DNA of 64,000 bases from Gluconobacter sp. Gdi (GCF_014132155.1 NZ_BLJQ01000004.1:124001-188000); one strand, 5' to 3'; shown: positions 9,066 to 17,563, counted from the stretch's first letter. Made by a program: numbers and translations. The notes: a model not told the origin generated them from the sequence alone.

Positions 9066-10597
9066 TGACCGTCCTTCGTATGCCTTCCCTGCGTACTTTT
9101 CTGCTGGGAGCAGCCGTGCCTTTCCTGAGTGGGTGCATGGTTGGACCGAATTACCATCGTCCTTCGGCAGTCATTTCTCCACACTTCAAAGAAGTGCCGC
9201 CACCAGCCGGCTGGAACAAGGCGCGCCCTGATCTGGTTCAGATGCCCAAAGGCGACTGGTGGACCATCTTCAATGATCCGCTTCTCAATGATCTGGAAGA
9301 ACGCATCGCGACATCCAATCAGAGCCTGAAGGAATACGAAGCGCAGTATCGCAAAGCCGCGGCGACCATCGATTCCATCAAGGCAAGCCTGTACCCCACA
9401 CTGAGCGGGAATTTCAGCTTCAACAGGAATTCGCAGGGCAGCAGTGCCTCAAGCACCAGTGGTGGTTTCACCTACACCTCCTCGCAGTCCTACACGAGCA
9501 ACACTTGGGCAACCGGCCCATCTGCAAGCTGGACGGTTGATGTCTGGGGAAAAATACGGCGGCAGGTTCAGCAGCAGGTTGCTGCAACGCAGGGCGACGC
9601 CGCGCTGGTTGCCAGCATGCGCCTGTCCTATCAACTGACACTGGCGCAGGACTATTTCAGCCTGCGATACCAGGATAGCCTGGTCGATCTCTATACGCGC
9701 AACGTGGGCCTATACCGGGACAATCTCAAAATTCTTGAAAACCAGCTTGAGGCAGGCGTTGCTGACCCAACAAGCCTTCTGCAGGCCCGGTATCTTCTGC
9801 AATCCACCGAAGCCAGCCTCGCCAATGCTCATATTGCCCGCGCCCAATATGAGCATGCCATTGCAATGCTGACCGGTCGCGCACCGGCAGACGTGACGAT
9901 CGCTCCAGCATTGCTTCCCAAGGAGATTCCTGCAGCTCCTGTAGCCGTTCCTTCCATGATCCTTGAACGCCGACCGGACGTCGCTCAGGCTGAGCGCAAC
10001 ATGGAAGCCTATAATGCCGAAATCGGATATGCGATTGGCGCGTTCTTCCCGGAAATCACGCTCTCTGCATCTTATGGTTATAGCGGTAATCCGCTCCAGC
10101 AACTGATCCAGACCGCTACCCGTACCTGGGGCCTGGGCGCGGCTGCCACGGAAACGATCTTCCAGGGCGGCGCACGAACTGCTGCTGTCCGTGAAGCCGA
10201 GGCAGACTACGATAATGCTGTTGCGACATATCGACAGACCGTTCTTGCAGCCATGCAAGACACGGAAGATCAGATGTCGAATCTGCATTACCTTGATCAG
10301 CAGCTAGGACTTCAGAACCAGGCCGTCGCAAGTGCCCAGGCTGCCGTACGGGTCTCCATGAATGAGTATCTCGCCGGCACCCAGATTTACACGACCGTCA
10401 TTACAGCACAGCAGACCGCTCTTCAGTATGAAGAGAGCCAACTGAGCATTCGCCAGCAGCAATTCAATGCTGAAGTTGCTCTGCTGACTGATCTTGGCGG
10501 CGGCTGGAATGTAAAAGACCTCCCAACAAAGGCCTCTCTTCAGACCGACAACCCTTTGCTTCCCTCTTTCATCCAGAAAGACAAAAACGGACGCTGA
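9065..10597 (+). CDS. Outer-membrane efflux channel lipoprotein (OMF, NodT/OprM type)
   Basis: 510 aa. TolC-like trimeric outer-membrane exit duct for the upstream RND pump. A type II signal peptide with lipobox LSGC (Cys24) is followed by MVGPNYHRP, typical of NodT-family lipoproteins. Two OEP repeats are visible, with PSASWTVDVWGKIRRQV in the first and ERRPDVAQAERNMEAYNAEI at the start of the second, ending ALLTDLGGGWN. A Ser/Thr-rich loop (about residues 123-150) fits the first extracellular beta-hairpin. The start ATG at 9065 overlaps the mdtC TGA by 1 nt. E. coli mdtABC relies on TolC; here the channel is encoded in the operon. A strong terminator follows. Confidence 0.92.
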   Translation: MTVLRMPSLRTFLLGAAVPFLSGCMVGPNYHRPSAVISPHFKEVPPPAGWNKARPDLVQMPKGDWWTIFNDPLLNDLEERIATSNQSLKEYEAQYRKAAATIDSIKASLYPTLSGNFSFNRNSQGSSASSTSGGFTYTSSQSYTSNTWATGPSASWTVDVWGKIRRQVQQQVAATQGDAALVASMRLSYQLTLAQDYFSLRYQDSLVDLYTRNVGLYRDNLKILENQLEAGVADPTSLLQARYLLQSTEASLANAHIARAQYEHAIAMLTGRAPADVTIAPALLPKEIPAAPVAVPSMILERRPDVAQAERNMEAYNAEIGYAIGAFFPEITLSASYGYSGNPLQQLIQTATRTWGLGAAATETIFQGGARTAAVREAEADYDNAVATYRQTVLAAMQDTEDQMSNLHYLDQQLGLQNQAVASAQAAVRVSMNEYLAGTQIYTTVITAQQTALQYEESQLSIRQQQFNAEVALLTDLGGGWNVKDLPTKASLQTDNPLLPSFIQKDKNGR

Positions 10598-10601
10598 AAA
10601 C

Positions 10602-10634
10602 AAAAAGGGCGGGATTTTCATCCCGCCCTTTTTT
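10602..10634. terminator. Intrinsic terminator of the mdt-type operon (bidirectional)
   Basis: 9-bp GC-rich stem GGGCGGGAT (10607-10615) with ATCCCGCCC (10620-10628), TTTC loop, six T after it on the plus strand and five A before it. It ends the OMF gene on plus and can also end the DUF1328 gene on minus. Confidence 0.92.
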
Positions 10635-10663
10635 ATGCCCTCATCCGGCGAAGGATACAGCGC

Positions 10664-10834
10664 TCAGAGAGCGTGTAGCCCGGCAACGCCAGCCAGAATG
10701 GCCAGAACAGCAAGTACCAGGAAGATGATGAAAAACAGCTTGGCAATACCAGCGGTTGCTGCGGAAATGCCCGAAAAGCCGAACACACCGGCAATGATAG
10801 AAATAATGAAGAAAACGATAGCATAATGCAGCAT
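10664..10834 (-). CDS. DUF1328 (YtjA-like) small membrane protein
   Basis: 56 aa, easily overlooked for its size. It begins [20 protein letters not shown] and continues [15 protein letters not shown], matching the DUF1328/YtjA pattern of two hydrophobic helices around a GFGGIA-like turn; family members are about 50-60 aa. It should be an integral inner-membrane protein of unknown function. AAGGA lies about 10 nt upstream of the ATG at 10834. It faces the mdt-type operon and shares its terminator. The usual charged C-terminal tail is very short (ending GLHAL). Confidence 0.82.
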   Translation of the reverse strand: MLHYAIVFFIISIIAGVFGFSGISAATAGIAKLFFIIFLVLAVLAILAGVAGLHAL

Positions 10835-10886
10835 GGGACATGATCCTTGAATTATAGGTCGTGGTCATGTCGTAACGTCATGTGCC

Positions 10887-11120
10887 TCAGGAAGGTTTCT
10901 TTCCTGAAAAAAGACTACGTCCTAACAACAGACCGCTGACAAAAGCGGACAGCAGCAAGAAAAATGGCTGATCCACCATCAGATCCGCCACAACTGCCCG
11001 ACTTTCTTTTAAGAACGAGCAAATATTTTTCTTTGCACAGGTGCAGTCGACAACCCGCCCAGCCCCATCCTGCAAGGACGGCACGCTCTCATCCAGATAT
11101 GACGCCAGATCTGCATCCAT
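10887..11120 (-). CDS. Small DUF883/ElaB-like membrane-anchored protein
   Basis: 77 aa from the ATG at 11120, chosen because GGGAG lies 9 nt upstream; an in-frame TTG at 11159 would start inside the preceding terminator. The N-terminal half is polar (MDADLASYLDESVPSLQDG) with a CTCAKKNIC cysteine cluster. The C-terminal half (DQPFFLLLSAFVSGLLLGR) resembles the membrane tail of DUF883/ElaB/YqjD proteins, which tether ribosomes or stress factors to the inner membrane. Family membership is tentative: the helical N-domain is short and three cysteines in seven residues are unusual. It follows the MFS gene after a terminator, so it is probably transcribed separately. Confidence 0.6.
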   Translation of the reverse strand: MDADLASYLDESVPSLQDGAGRVVDCTCAKKNICSFLKESRAVVADLMVDQPFFLLLSAFVSGLLLGRSLFSGKKPS

Positions 11121-11157
11121 AGTTTTCAACTCCCAAACCATTTCATCCACGACATAC

Positions 11158-11192
11158 AAAAACAGGGGCAGTTCGATAACGAACCACCCCTG
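11158..11192 (-). terminator. Terminator of the polyol permease gene
   Basis: Composite hairpin: CAGGGG (11163-11168) pairs with CCCCTG (11187-11192), GTTCG (11171-11175) pairs with CGAAC (11180-11184), with 2x2 mismatches between and an ATAA loop. Five T follow on the minus strand. It lies 30 nt after the permease stop. Confidence 0.85.
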
Positions 11193-11221
11193 CTCTTTAA
11201 CAAAGATGTGACAGATCGCTC

Positions 11222-12532
11222 TTAGTGACCGACAGTCGTGCTCACTTCGCCTCGGGCCGTAGCTTCTTCTGTGTAACGACGAGCCTCAGGAGAAATCTTA
11301 AGGGCAAGCGTCATACCAGCGGAAGCAAGGTAGATCACAGCAAATGTCCAGATCACATAGCTCATGCCCGGACCGAAAACCGCTCCACAGAACGAGACGA
11401 TTGCCGGACCAACCCATGTCGAGGCACCTGCGCCGAGACCCAGAATGGACAGAGCTGCAGCTTTTTCACGTGGGCAAATCTGCGGCATCAGGCCTGAAAG
11501 CGGCACGAAGGCAGCGACCGTTGCACCATAGAAAATGCCCGCTGCGGCAACCGCCCAGAAATTCCCCGGATACCAGATAGGCACATAGTAAAACAGCGGA
11601 ATGGCAATGAAGCCGCCGATACCACCGAAGACCGACACCACGAAACGATGTCCCAAAGTGTCAGCAATCATGCCGGAGACAAGGTTAAACAGGATGTTGC
11701 TGAGGAAGATCAGCGACAGCAGGTTGAGCCATTGTTCGAGGCTAAAGTGTAGCTGGTCCACAAAGAACGCTGGCATGATGGCGAGGAAAGCGTATTCCGA
11801 AGACGTATCGATAATACGGACAATCCCAGCAATCGTCGTCTTGGGCTCACGCCACATAATGCTGAGTGAGCCAAAGAAAATATCTTTGGTGGGCACGTGA
11901 TCAGGCAAAAGGCGCTTCTTGCCTGTAGGCTCGTGCGTGAACAGCAATGCGACGAGGCCACCAATAATCACCAGCCCCAGTGAGCACCAGAACGTTTTGA
12001 GTTCACCAAGATATGGGATCGTATAGCGTGCAAACTGGGAGCCAAGTGTCGGCAGCCCCGCAGAGAAAGAGAACCAGAACCATCCAGCAGCCGATCCAAG
12101 CATGGCAGCCGGAGTGGCGGCAGCAATCCACACGAGGAAACCGTATGCGAACAGCGGATAGGCAAATCCACGCAGCGCATAAAAGAGAAGGATCATAGGC
12201 CCACTATTCGGACCCAGCCCGAACGTCAGGAAGCAGACTTCCAGAAGAGCCCAAAGGATCAGGCCGATCCACATGACCTTTTTGGGGCCCATCAGATCAG
12301 ACAGAGGCCCGGAAAACCAGGCTGCAATCATGACCGTGATGCCGTAAAGAGTGAAGAGTTCGTTGACGAACCCTTGGGAGTGGCCGTGGTGCAGCATGTA
12401 GGTGTCGAGATATCCGGCTTCGACACCGTCTCCCACCATGAATAAAAGCTGACCAACAAAAGCCCAGAAAAGGGCGCGTGGGATGCCAAGAATTTCCGCT
12501 AGTCCGCGTTTAGGTGCGGCTGTTTCGGACAT
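11222..12532 (-). CDS. MFS permease, RbtT/DalT/CsbX family (probable polyol transporter)
   Basis: 436 aa, about 12 TM segments. The opening ILGIPRALFWAFVGQLLFMV then GDGVEAGYLD, the segment ALRGFAYPLFAYGF and RIIDTSSEYAFLAIMPAFFV match ribitol/arabitol permeases RbtT and DalT and the related CsbX. The likely role is proton-coupled uptake of a sugar alcohol, which would suit an organism that oxidises polyols, but the substrate is not readable. The start is taken at 12532 (MSETAAPKRG): GGAG lies 9 nt upstream of it but only 3 nt from the ATG at 12538. It is monocistronic, with a terminator behind and no catabolic gene beside it. Confidence 0.88.
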   Translation of the reverse strand: MSETAAPKRGLAEILGIPRALFWAFVGQLLFMVGDGVEAGYLDTYMLHHGHSQGFVNELFTLYGITVMIAAWFSGPLSDLMGPKKVMWIGLILWALLEVCFLTFGLGPNSGPMILLFYALRGFAYPLFAYGFLVWIAAATPAAMLGSAAGWFWFSFSAGLPTLGSQFARYTIPYLGELKTFWCSLGLVIIGGLVALLFTHEPTGKKRLLPDHVPTKDIFFGSLSIMWREPKTTIAGIVRIIDTSSEYAFLAIMPAFFVDQLHFSLEQWLNLLSLIFLSNILFNLVSGMIADTLGHRFVVSVFGGIGGFIAIPLFYYVPIWYPGNFWAVAAAGIFYGATVAAFVPLSGLMPQICPREKAAALSILGLGAGASTWVGPAIVSFCGAVFGPGMSYVIWTFAVIYLASAGMTLALKISPEARRYTEEATARGEVSTTVGH

Positions 12533-12822
12533 TTTCATGCTCTCCAGGCATAGGCGCGTCACGAACCTGCTTCGACCTCATTGCCGAAACAGATATGGGA
12601 GGCGTCGTTGCGGGCCCTACGAGAGTGCTCGGACCCGTTTCTCAAAATTATGCAGGACAGCGAGGCCAACAGATTGTCGACCTTCAGGAAAAGAGACACC
12701 CTCCCCGCCCTGACGGGCGGGAGAAAAACAGCCGGTTAAGAAACCAGACGGGAATCGTCCTGCAAGAGATGTGGCAAAACTACACACTCTGCACAGCAAT
12801 GTGAACCGCAGAATAAAAAAAA
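12533..12822. other. Noncoding stretch upstream of the MFS gene
   Basis: No supported gene. A 7-bp GC-only hairpin (CCCGCCC 12704-12710, loop TGAC, GGGCGGG 12715-12721) lacks a T-tract on either strand. The promoter of the minus-strand permease should lie here but no clear hexamers were found. Confidence 0.5.
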
Positions 12823-12852
12823 GGCCGGTGCATTGCTGCACCGGCCCTTTTT
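12817..12852 (-). terminator. Terminator of the rpsM-rplQ (alpha) operon
   Basis: Perfect 10-bp stem GGCCGGTGCA (12823-12832) / TGCACCGGCC (12837-12846), TTGC loop, a run of A on the left (T-tract on minus) and T on the right, about 26 nt after the rplQ stop. Symmetric, so it also blocks plus-strand read-through. Confidence 0.93.
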
Positions 12853-12872
12853 TCGTCTCGAAACGAGAAGCC

Positions 12873-13292
12873 TCAGGCGGCTTCCTGCTCTTCTGCAACT
12901 GGCTTCGGACCGCTGTCTTGGCCCTTGGCATCAACATCGCGCTCTACGAGTTCGATGACTGCCATGTCGGCATTGTCGCCGTAGCGTACGCCAGCCTTCA
13001 GAACGCGGGAGTAGCCACCGGCACGAGCCTTGTAGCGCTCAGCAACCGTGCTGAAGAGCTTGCTGACAACCGTGTCATCACGCAGCTGAGCGAATGCCTG
13101 ACGACGAGCGTGCAGGTCACCGCGCTTACCGAGAGTGATCAGCTTCTCAACAACCGGACGAAGTTCTTTCGCCTTCGGCAGAGTCGTCGTGATCTGCTCG
13201 TGCTTGATGAGTGCGACGGCCATGTTGCGGAACATGGCAGCGCGGTGAGAAGAGGTGACATTGAGCTTACGCCCGCTCACACCATGACGCAT
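12873..13292 (-). CDS. rplQ: 50S ribosomal protein L17
   Basis: 139 aa. Binds 23S rRNA on the solvent side near the exit tunnel. [20 protein letters not shown] is the highly conserved N-terminus, followed by [20 protein letters not shown]. The acidic tail of about 20 residues ([15 protein letters not shown]) extends beyond the E. coli length (127 aa), as in other alphaproteobacteria. Last gene of the operon, 28 nt after rpoA. Confidence 0.98.
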   Translation of the reverse strand: MRHGVSGRKLNVTSSHRAAMFRNMAVALIKHEQITTTLPKAKELRPVVEKLITLGKRGDLHARRQAFAQLRDDTVVSKLFSTVAERYKARAGGYSRVLKAGVRYGDNADMAVIELVERDVDAKGQDSGPKPVAEEQEAA

Positions 13293-13320
13293 TGCTAGTT
13301 TTCCTTACCCTAAGAAGTTC

Positions 13321-14340
13321 TCAAAACGTCTCATCGAGACGCTTGGCCAGATCCTCGATGTTCTCGGGCGGCCAGGCCGGGACGCTCATGCCGAGCGACA
13401 GCCCCATACCGGTGAGAACTTCCTTGATCTCGTTGAGCGATTTACGCCCGAAGTTTGGCGTACGGAGCATTTCCTGTTCGGACTTCTGCACCAGATCGCC
13501 AATGTAAACAATGTTGTCGTTCTTGAGGCAGTTGGCGCTACGCACCGAAAGCTCGAGTTCGTCAACCTTGCGAAGAAGATTGCGGTTGAACGGCAGGTCG
13601 TCCTGCGGCTCTTCATGCTGGACCGGACGCGGCTCATCAAAGTTGATGAACAGCTGGAGCTGATCCTGAAGAATACGCGCAGCAAGAGCCAGACTGTCTT
13701 CCGGCGTTACAGCACCGTTCGTCTCAACCGTCAGCAGCAGCTTATCGTAGTCAGTGACCTGACCAACGCGGGTCTGCTCGACCTTGTAAGACACGCGGCG
13801 AACCGGTGAGTAGATTGCATCGATCGGGATCATACCAATCGGAGCATCTTCCGGACGGTTTGCAACAGCAGCAACGTAACCCTTGCCCATGTTGACGGTG
13901 AACTCCATTCCGAGCTTCACACCATCATCAAGAGTGCAGATCACAAGATCAGGGTTCATGATTTCAATATCATGCCCGGCCTGAATCTGCCCTGCCTTTA
14001 CTTCTCCCGGACCAGTCGCCGTGAGAATCATGCGCTTCGGCCCCTCACTGTGCATACGCAGAGCAAGCTGCTTAACGTTCAGGACGATGTCCGTTACGTC
14101 TTCACGCACGCCAGGTACAGCAGAGAACTCATGCAGCACGCCATCAATCTGAATGGCAGTTACTGCAGCGCCCTGAAGTGAGGACAGAAGAATACGACGC
14201 AGCGCATTACCGAGCGTCATACCGAAACCGCGCTCCAGCGGCTCCGCCACGACTGTGGCGATGCGCGAGGCAACCGGGCCGGGCTCGACTTCAAGCTTCT
14301 CCGGCTTGATGAGGGACTGCCAGTTTTTCTGGAGAACCAA
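13321..14340 (-). CDS. rpoA: DNA-directed RNA polymerase subunit alpha
   Basis: 339 aa. The alpha dimer seeds RNA polymerase assembly and contacts UP elements and activators. The N-terminal assembly domain shows [20 protein letters not shown]; the linker is near residue 235; the C-terminal domain has [16 protein letters not shown] and [15 protein letters not shown], the helix-hairpin-helix DNA-contact region. A TTG start is inferred from [15 protein letters not shown] conservation and an AAAGG 8 nt upstream. A 130-nt structured gap separates it from rpsK. Confidence 0.98.
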   Translation of the reverse strand: MVLQKNWQSLIKPEKLEVEPGPVASRIATVVAEPLERGFGMTLGNALRRILLSSLQGAAVTAIQIDGVLHEFSAVPGVREDVTDIVLNVKQLALRMHSEGPKRMILTATGPGEVKAGQIQAGHDIEIMNPDLVICTLDDGVKLGMEFTVNMGKGYVAAVANRPEDAPIGMIPIDAIYSPVRRVSYKVEQTRVGQVTDYDKLLLTVETNGAVTPEDSLALAARILQDQLQLFINFDEPRPVQHEEPQDDLPFNRNLLRKVDELELSVRSANCLKNDNIVYIGDLVQKSEQEMLRTPNFGRKSLNEIKEVLTGMGLSLGMSVPAWPPENIEDLAKRLDETF

Positions 14341-14366
14341 GGTCGTGGCCTTTCAAACAACGAAGC

Positions 14367-14463
14367 CCGCCAACAAAAATTGGCGGCACCTGGCCCGCAC
14401 AAATCGTGCGGAGGGAGATGCAATCACTACACATGCCGTACATCCTCACGAATGTACGGCATG
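14367..14463 (-). promoter_or_regulatory. Three tandem hairpins in the rpsK-rpoA gap
   Basis: Within a 130-nt gap: CCGCCAA/TTGGCGG (14367-14373 with 14380-14386), CCGCAC/GTGCGG (14395-14400 with 14406-14411), and a perfect 12-bp stem CATGCCGTACAT/ATGTACGGCATG (14432-14443 with 14452-14463, 8-nt loop). None has a T-tract on the minus strand. They may act as mRNA processing or stability elements, or tune rpoA relative to the ribosomal genes. Confidence 0.55.
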
Positions 14464-14470
14464 GCATCAC

Positions 14471-14863
14471 TCAAACGCGACGACGCTTGCGCGGACGGCA
14501 GCCATTATGGGGCACCGGCGTCATGTCACGGATGGACGTAATGGTGAAGCCAACAGCCTGCAGCGCACGAAGAGCACTTTCACGCCCCGAACCCGGACCG
14601 GACACTTCGATCTCAAGCGTTTCCATACCGTGCTCGCGAGCCTTGCGGCCTGCGTCTTCTGCAGCAACCTGTGCAGCATACGGTGTAGACTTACGCGAGC
14701 CCTTGAAGCCCTGTGCGCCCGAGGAGGACCATGCAATTGCATTACCCTGCGCGTCGGAGATCGTGATCATGGTGTTGTTGAACGTGGAAAGCACGTGTGC
14801 AACGCCAGAGATAATATTCTTGCGCTCTTTCTTACGAATGCGCGGTGCTGCGGCCTTAGCCAT
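14471..14863 (-). CDS. rpsK: 30S ribosomal protein S11
   Basis: 130 aa. Sits on the 30S platform and contacts the mRNA at the E site. The Lys/Arg-rich N-terminus ([15 protein letters not shown]), [39 protein letters not shown] and the terminal [10 protein letters not shown] are the family's invariant blocks. Normal length. Second gene of the alpha operon, 58 nt after rpsM. Confidence 0.98.
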   Translation of the reverse strand: MAKAAAPRIRKKERKNIISGVAHVLSTFNNTMITISDAQGNAIAWSSSGAQGFKGSRKSTPYAAQVAAEDAGRKAREHGMETLEIEVSGPGSGRESALRALQAVGFTITSIRDMTPVPHNGCRPRKRRRV

Positions 14864-14921
14864 AATAGAGGTCGTCCTAAAAGTTAGCGAGAAGCGTCAG
14901 AGTGAAGCAGTCAGGCGCGAA

Positions 14922-15299
14922 TTAGCGCGTGACCTTCTTCTTGCCAGCAATCGCCACTGCCTTACCCTTACGGGTACGTGCATTCGTGTGCGTACGCTGA
15001 CCGCGGACCGGGAGGCCGCGACGATGACGCAGACCGCGGTAGCAGCCCAGATCCATCAGACGCTTGATGTTCATGGCCGTCTCACGACGCAGATCACCTT
15101 CGACGCGGAATTCGCCATCGATCAGCTCACGGATCTTTACGATCTCATCGTCAGACAGTTCGTTAACGCGCTTTGCATCGGGGATACCGAGCTTGCTGCA
15201 GATTGCCTGCGCGGTCGACGGGCCAATGCCGTAGACATAGCGCAGGCTGATGACCACCCGCTTGTTGGTCGGAATGTTTACGCCGGCAATACGTGCCAC
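14922..15299 (-). CDS. rpsM: 30S ribosomal protein S13
   Basis: 125 aa. Head protein forming bridges B1a/B1b with the 50S subunit. [31 protein letters not shown] and the C-terminal [16 protein letters not shown] are diagnostic. GGGAG lies 7 nt before the ATG. First gene of an operon with its own strong promoter and a structured leader of about 144 nt. In E. coli S4 represses translation from the rpsM leader; rpsD is not part of this operon. Confidence 0.98.
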   Translation of the reverse strand: MARIAGVNIPTNKRVVISLRYVYGIGPSTAQAICSKLGIPDAKRVNELSDDEIVKIRELIDGEFRVEGDLRRETAMNIKRLMDLGCYRGLRHRRGLPVRGQRTHTNARTRKGKAVAIAGKKKVTR

Positions 15300-15314
15300 G
15301 CCAATTCTCCCATC

Positions 15315-15365
15315 GACGCGATCAATTGACCGCGTCAGCCTGTTTCATGTCCGGTCGAAACCGGA
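15315..15365 (-). promoter_or_regulatory. Structured rpsM leader: near-perfect palindrome and UUCG hairpin
   Basis: A near-perfect 22-bp palindrome (GACGCG and CGCGTC flanking TCAATTGA, 15315-15336) ends 16 nt before the rpsM ATG. Just upstream in the transcript is TCCGGT-TTCG-ACCGGA (15350-15365), a 6-bp stem closed by a UUCG tetraloop. Position suggests an autoregulatory ribosomal-protein leader, possibly the S4 target; that role is inference. Confidence 0.5.
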
Positions 15366-15449
15366 TCGATTGCATCGCAGGCATGTCAGCTCCCAGTCCG
15401 ATTCCGGAACACAGGCCACCTCTACGCTGCAGATATGTCGAGGGCGCGC

Positions 15450-15477
15450 AATATACCGGGCACCCCCCTTGAGTCAA
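15450..15477 (-). promoter_or_regulatory. Promoter of the rpsM-rpsK-rpoA-rplQ operon
   Basis: On the minus strand TTGACT (15477-15472), 16-bp spacer, TATATT (15455-15450). Both hexamers are near consensus for the housekeeping sigma factor. Predicted start near 15443 gives a leader of about 144 nt. The -35 with its next three bases (TTGACTCAA) is identical to that of the rpsL promoter. Confidence 0.75.
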
Positions 15478-15485
15478 ATGAGAAT

Positions 15486-15503
15486 GATCACTTCTTCGTG
15501 ATC
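15486..15503 (-). other. Small hairpin after adk
   Basis: GATCAC (15486-15491) pairs with GTGATC (15498-15503) across a 6-nt loop, 12 nt after the adk stop and just upstream of the rpsM promoter. The T-tract is poor (ATTCTCATTT), so it is at best a weak terminator. Confidence 0.35.
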
Positions 15504-15515
15504 TTCCTCATTTCT

Positions 15516-16097
15516 TCAATTTTTTGCGGTCTTTCCAATGAGCGCGTCAATCTCCCCGCCCACTTCGTCAACGCCACGCATGCCGTCAACATGTTTCAGA
15601 CGACCAGCCTTCTCATAATAGGGAAGGATGGGTGCAGTCTGGCGGCGATAAATATCAAGGCGAGACCTCACGACCTCAGGATTGTCATCTGGCCGACGTG
15701 TACCATCTTCCGCAGTACGACTGGCAATACGCTCGACAAGCTGATCTTCGGCGACATCCAGAAGAATGACGGCGTCAATCTTCAATCCGTCGGTGCCCAA
15801 CATGGCATCAAGTGCTTCCGCCTGGCTTTCCGTTCTTGGGAAACCATCCAGAATGAACCCTTGAGCACAATCTGGCTGGGCAATCCGTCCCTGGATCATC
15901 TTCACCATTATCGGATCAGGAAGAAACTCCCCTTTCTCCATAATGGCTTTTGCTTCCTTGCCGATTGGCGTTCCCGCAGCGACTTCCGCCCGCAGCATAT
16001 CTCCAGTCGAGATCTGCTTTAGCCCATAAAGCTGCTCAAGACGTTTCGCCTGCGTCCCCTTGCCTGCCCCGGGAGGGCCAAGAAGAATGATATTCAT
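15516..16097 (-). CDS. adk: Adenylate kinase (short-LID form)
   Basis: 193 aa. Catalyses ATP + AMP = 2 ADP. The P-loop GPPGAGKGTQ is at residues 7-16; QISTGDMLRAEVAAGTPIG and LDGFPRTESQAEAL are AMP-site motifs. The LID (RTAEDGTRRPDDNPEV region) is short and has no zinc cysteines, so this is the short type rather than the 214-aa E. coli form. ATG overlaps the secY TGA by 4 nt (ATGA), so it is coupled to secY; secY-adk is the usual order. Confidence 0.97.
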   Translation of the reverse strand: MNIILLGPPGAGKGTQAKRLEQLYGLKQISTGDMLRAEVAAGTPIGKEAKAIMEKGEFLPDPIMVKMIQGRIAQPDCAQGFILDGFPRTESQAEALDAMLGTDGLKIDAVILLDVAEDQLVERIASRTAEDGTRRPDDNPEVVRSRLDIYRRQTAPILPYYEKAGRLKHVDGMRGVDEVGGEIDALIGKTAKN

Positions 16098-17467
16098 CGA
16101 CGCTTATTTCCTCCCGAAATGCCATTCCTGGAACCACGGCTACGCTGCTTGCGGATCAGCCCCTGATACTGGTGGGCAACAAGATGAGACTGGACCTGCG
16201 TCACGGTATCGATTGTGACCGACACAATAATGATGAGGCTCGTACCGCCAAAATAAAATGGCACGTTGTACTTGCTGATCAAAATCTGCGGCAGGAGACA
16301 GACAACGACCAGATACAGAGCACCGATCGTGGTCAGCCTCGACAGAATCCGATCGAAATATGACGCGGTGCTTGCTCCCGGACGAATACCCGGAATAAAG
16401 CCGCCCTGCTTACGCAGATTTTCAGCCGTTTCTTCAGGATTGAATGTCACAGCAGCGTAGAAGTACGAGAAAAACAGAATCATTGCGGCATAGAACAGCA
16501 TATAAAGAGGCTGTCCCTGACCAAGCTGCTGCCCAAGAACGGAAAGCCAGCCCGGCATATTATGCCCGTTCATGAATCCTGAAATCGTCACAGGAATCAG
16601 CAATACGGAAGAAGCAAAAATGGGAGGGATTACACCCGCCGTGTTTACCTTCAACGGCATATGCGTGGAATCACCGCCGAACATGCGATTGCCAATCTGA
16701 CGCTTCGGATACTGGATCACAACACGACGCTGTGCCTGCTCCATGAAGACGATAAAGGCAATGACAGCGATCGCCATAACCAAAAAGATCATCACGAAAA
16801 TCGGAGACAATGCCCCGGTGCGGCCCAGTTCAAAAAGGCTGGCCAGCGCATGAGGCAAATTGGCGACAATACCCGCGAAAATAATCAGTGAAATACCGTT
16901 ACCGACACCCCGTGATGTGATCTGCTCGCCAAGCCACATCAAGAACATCGTGCCACCGACCAGCGTCACGACACACGACGCGAGGAAGAAGACACCCGGC
17001 ATCACCACAGCGCTCGCGCCATGAGACGTCATGTTCTCCAGCCCAACAGCGATGCCGTATGCTTGGAAGAGTGCGATGAAAACAGTGAGGTAGCGGGTAT
17101 ACTGGTTAAGCTTTTTGCGCCCCGCCTCACCCTCTTTCTTCATTGCTTCCATAGACGGAAGAGCAGTTGAAAGAAGCTGAATAATAATCGATGCACTGAT
17201 GTACGGCATGATGTTCAGGGCGAACACAGTCATGCGTCCGAGAGCACCACCCGTGAACATGTCGAACATGCCCAGAATGCCACCCTGATGCTGTGCCAGC
17301 AGCTGACCCATGACTGTCGCATCAACACCAGGAACAGGAATGTATGTTCCGAGGCGATAAACGATAAGGGCCAAAAGCGTAAACCAGATACGCTTCTTGA
17401 GTTCAGTCGCCTTGGCAAAGGAACTCATATTGAGATTGGCGGCGAGCTGCTCTGCTGCGGAAGCCAT
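16094..17467 (-). CDS. secY: Protein translocase subunit SecY
   Basis: 457 aa, ten predicted TM segments. The pore of the Sec translocon in the inner membrane. Diagnostic: RLGTYIPVPGVDATVM early, NIMPYISASIIIQLL, GNGISLIIFAGIVANLP, the cytosolic loop AQRRVVIQYPKRQIGNRMFG, then PEETAENLRKQGGFIPGIRPG. A plug helix after TM1 is evident in GGILGMFDMFTGGAL. It lies 96 nt after rplO as the last ribosomal-cluster member of the spc operon, with adk overlapping behind. Confidence 0.97.
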   Translation of the reverse strand: MASAAEQLAANLNMSSFAKATELKKRIWFTLLALIVYRLGTYIPVPGVDATVMGQLLAQHQGGILGMFDMFTGGALGRMTVFALNIMPYISASIIIQLLSTALPSMEAMKKEGEAGRKKLNQYTRYLTVFIALFQAYGIAVGLENMTSHGASAVVMPGVFFLASCVVTLVGGTMFLMWLGEQITSRGVGNGISLIIFAGIVANLPHALASLFELGRTGALSPIFVMIFLVMAIAVIAFIVFMEQAQRRVVIQYPKRQIGNRMFGGDSTHMPLKVNTAGVIPPIFASSVLLIPVTISGFMNGHNMPGWLSVLGQQLGQGQPLYMLFYAAMILFFSYFYAAVTFNPEETAENLRKQGGFIPGIRPGASTASYFDRILSRLTTIGALYLVVVCLLPQILISKYNVPFYFGGTSLIIIVSVTIDTVTQVQSHLVAHQYQGLIRKQRSRGSRNGISGGNKRR

Positions 17468-17486
17468 CCACCTGTCCTTTCATGAA

Positions 17487-17553
17487 AACAGCGTCGCCGC
17501 ACATCTGCACGGGACGCTGTTCACTATCTAACCATACCCCAGATAAATCTGGG
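17487..17553 (-). other. Two hairpins in the rplO-secY gap
   Basis: CCCAGA-TAAA-TCTGGG (17538-17553) and a wider dyad AACAGCGTC/GACGCTGTT (17487-17495 with 17513-17521) lie between rplO and secY. No T-tract follows on minus. Possible processing site or attenuator lowering secY relative to ribosomal proteins. Confidence 0.4.
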
Positions 17554-17563
17554 AGAGGAGAAC

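Noticed and set aside
12704-12721. GC-only hairpin near the MFS gene as a terminator
   Set aside because: No T-tract on either strand and no gene ends beside it.
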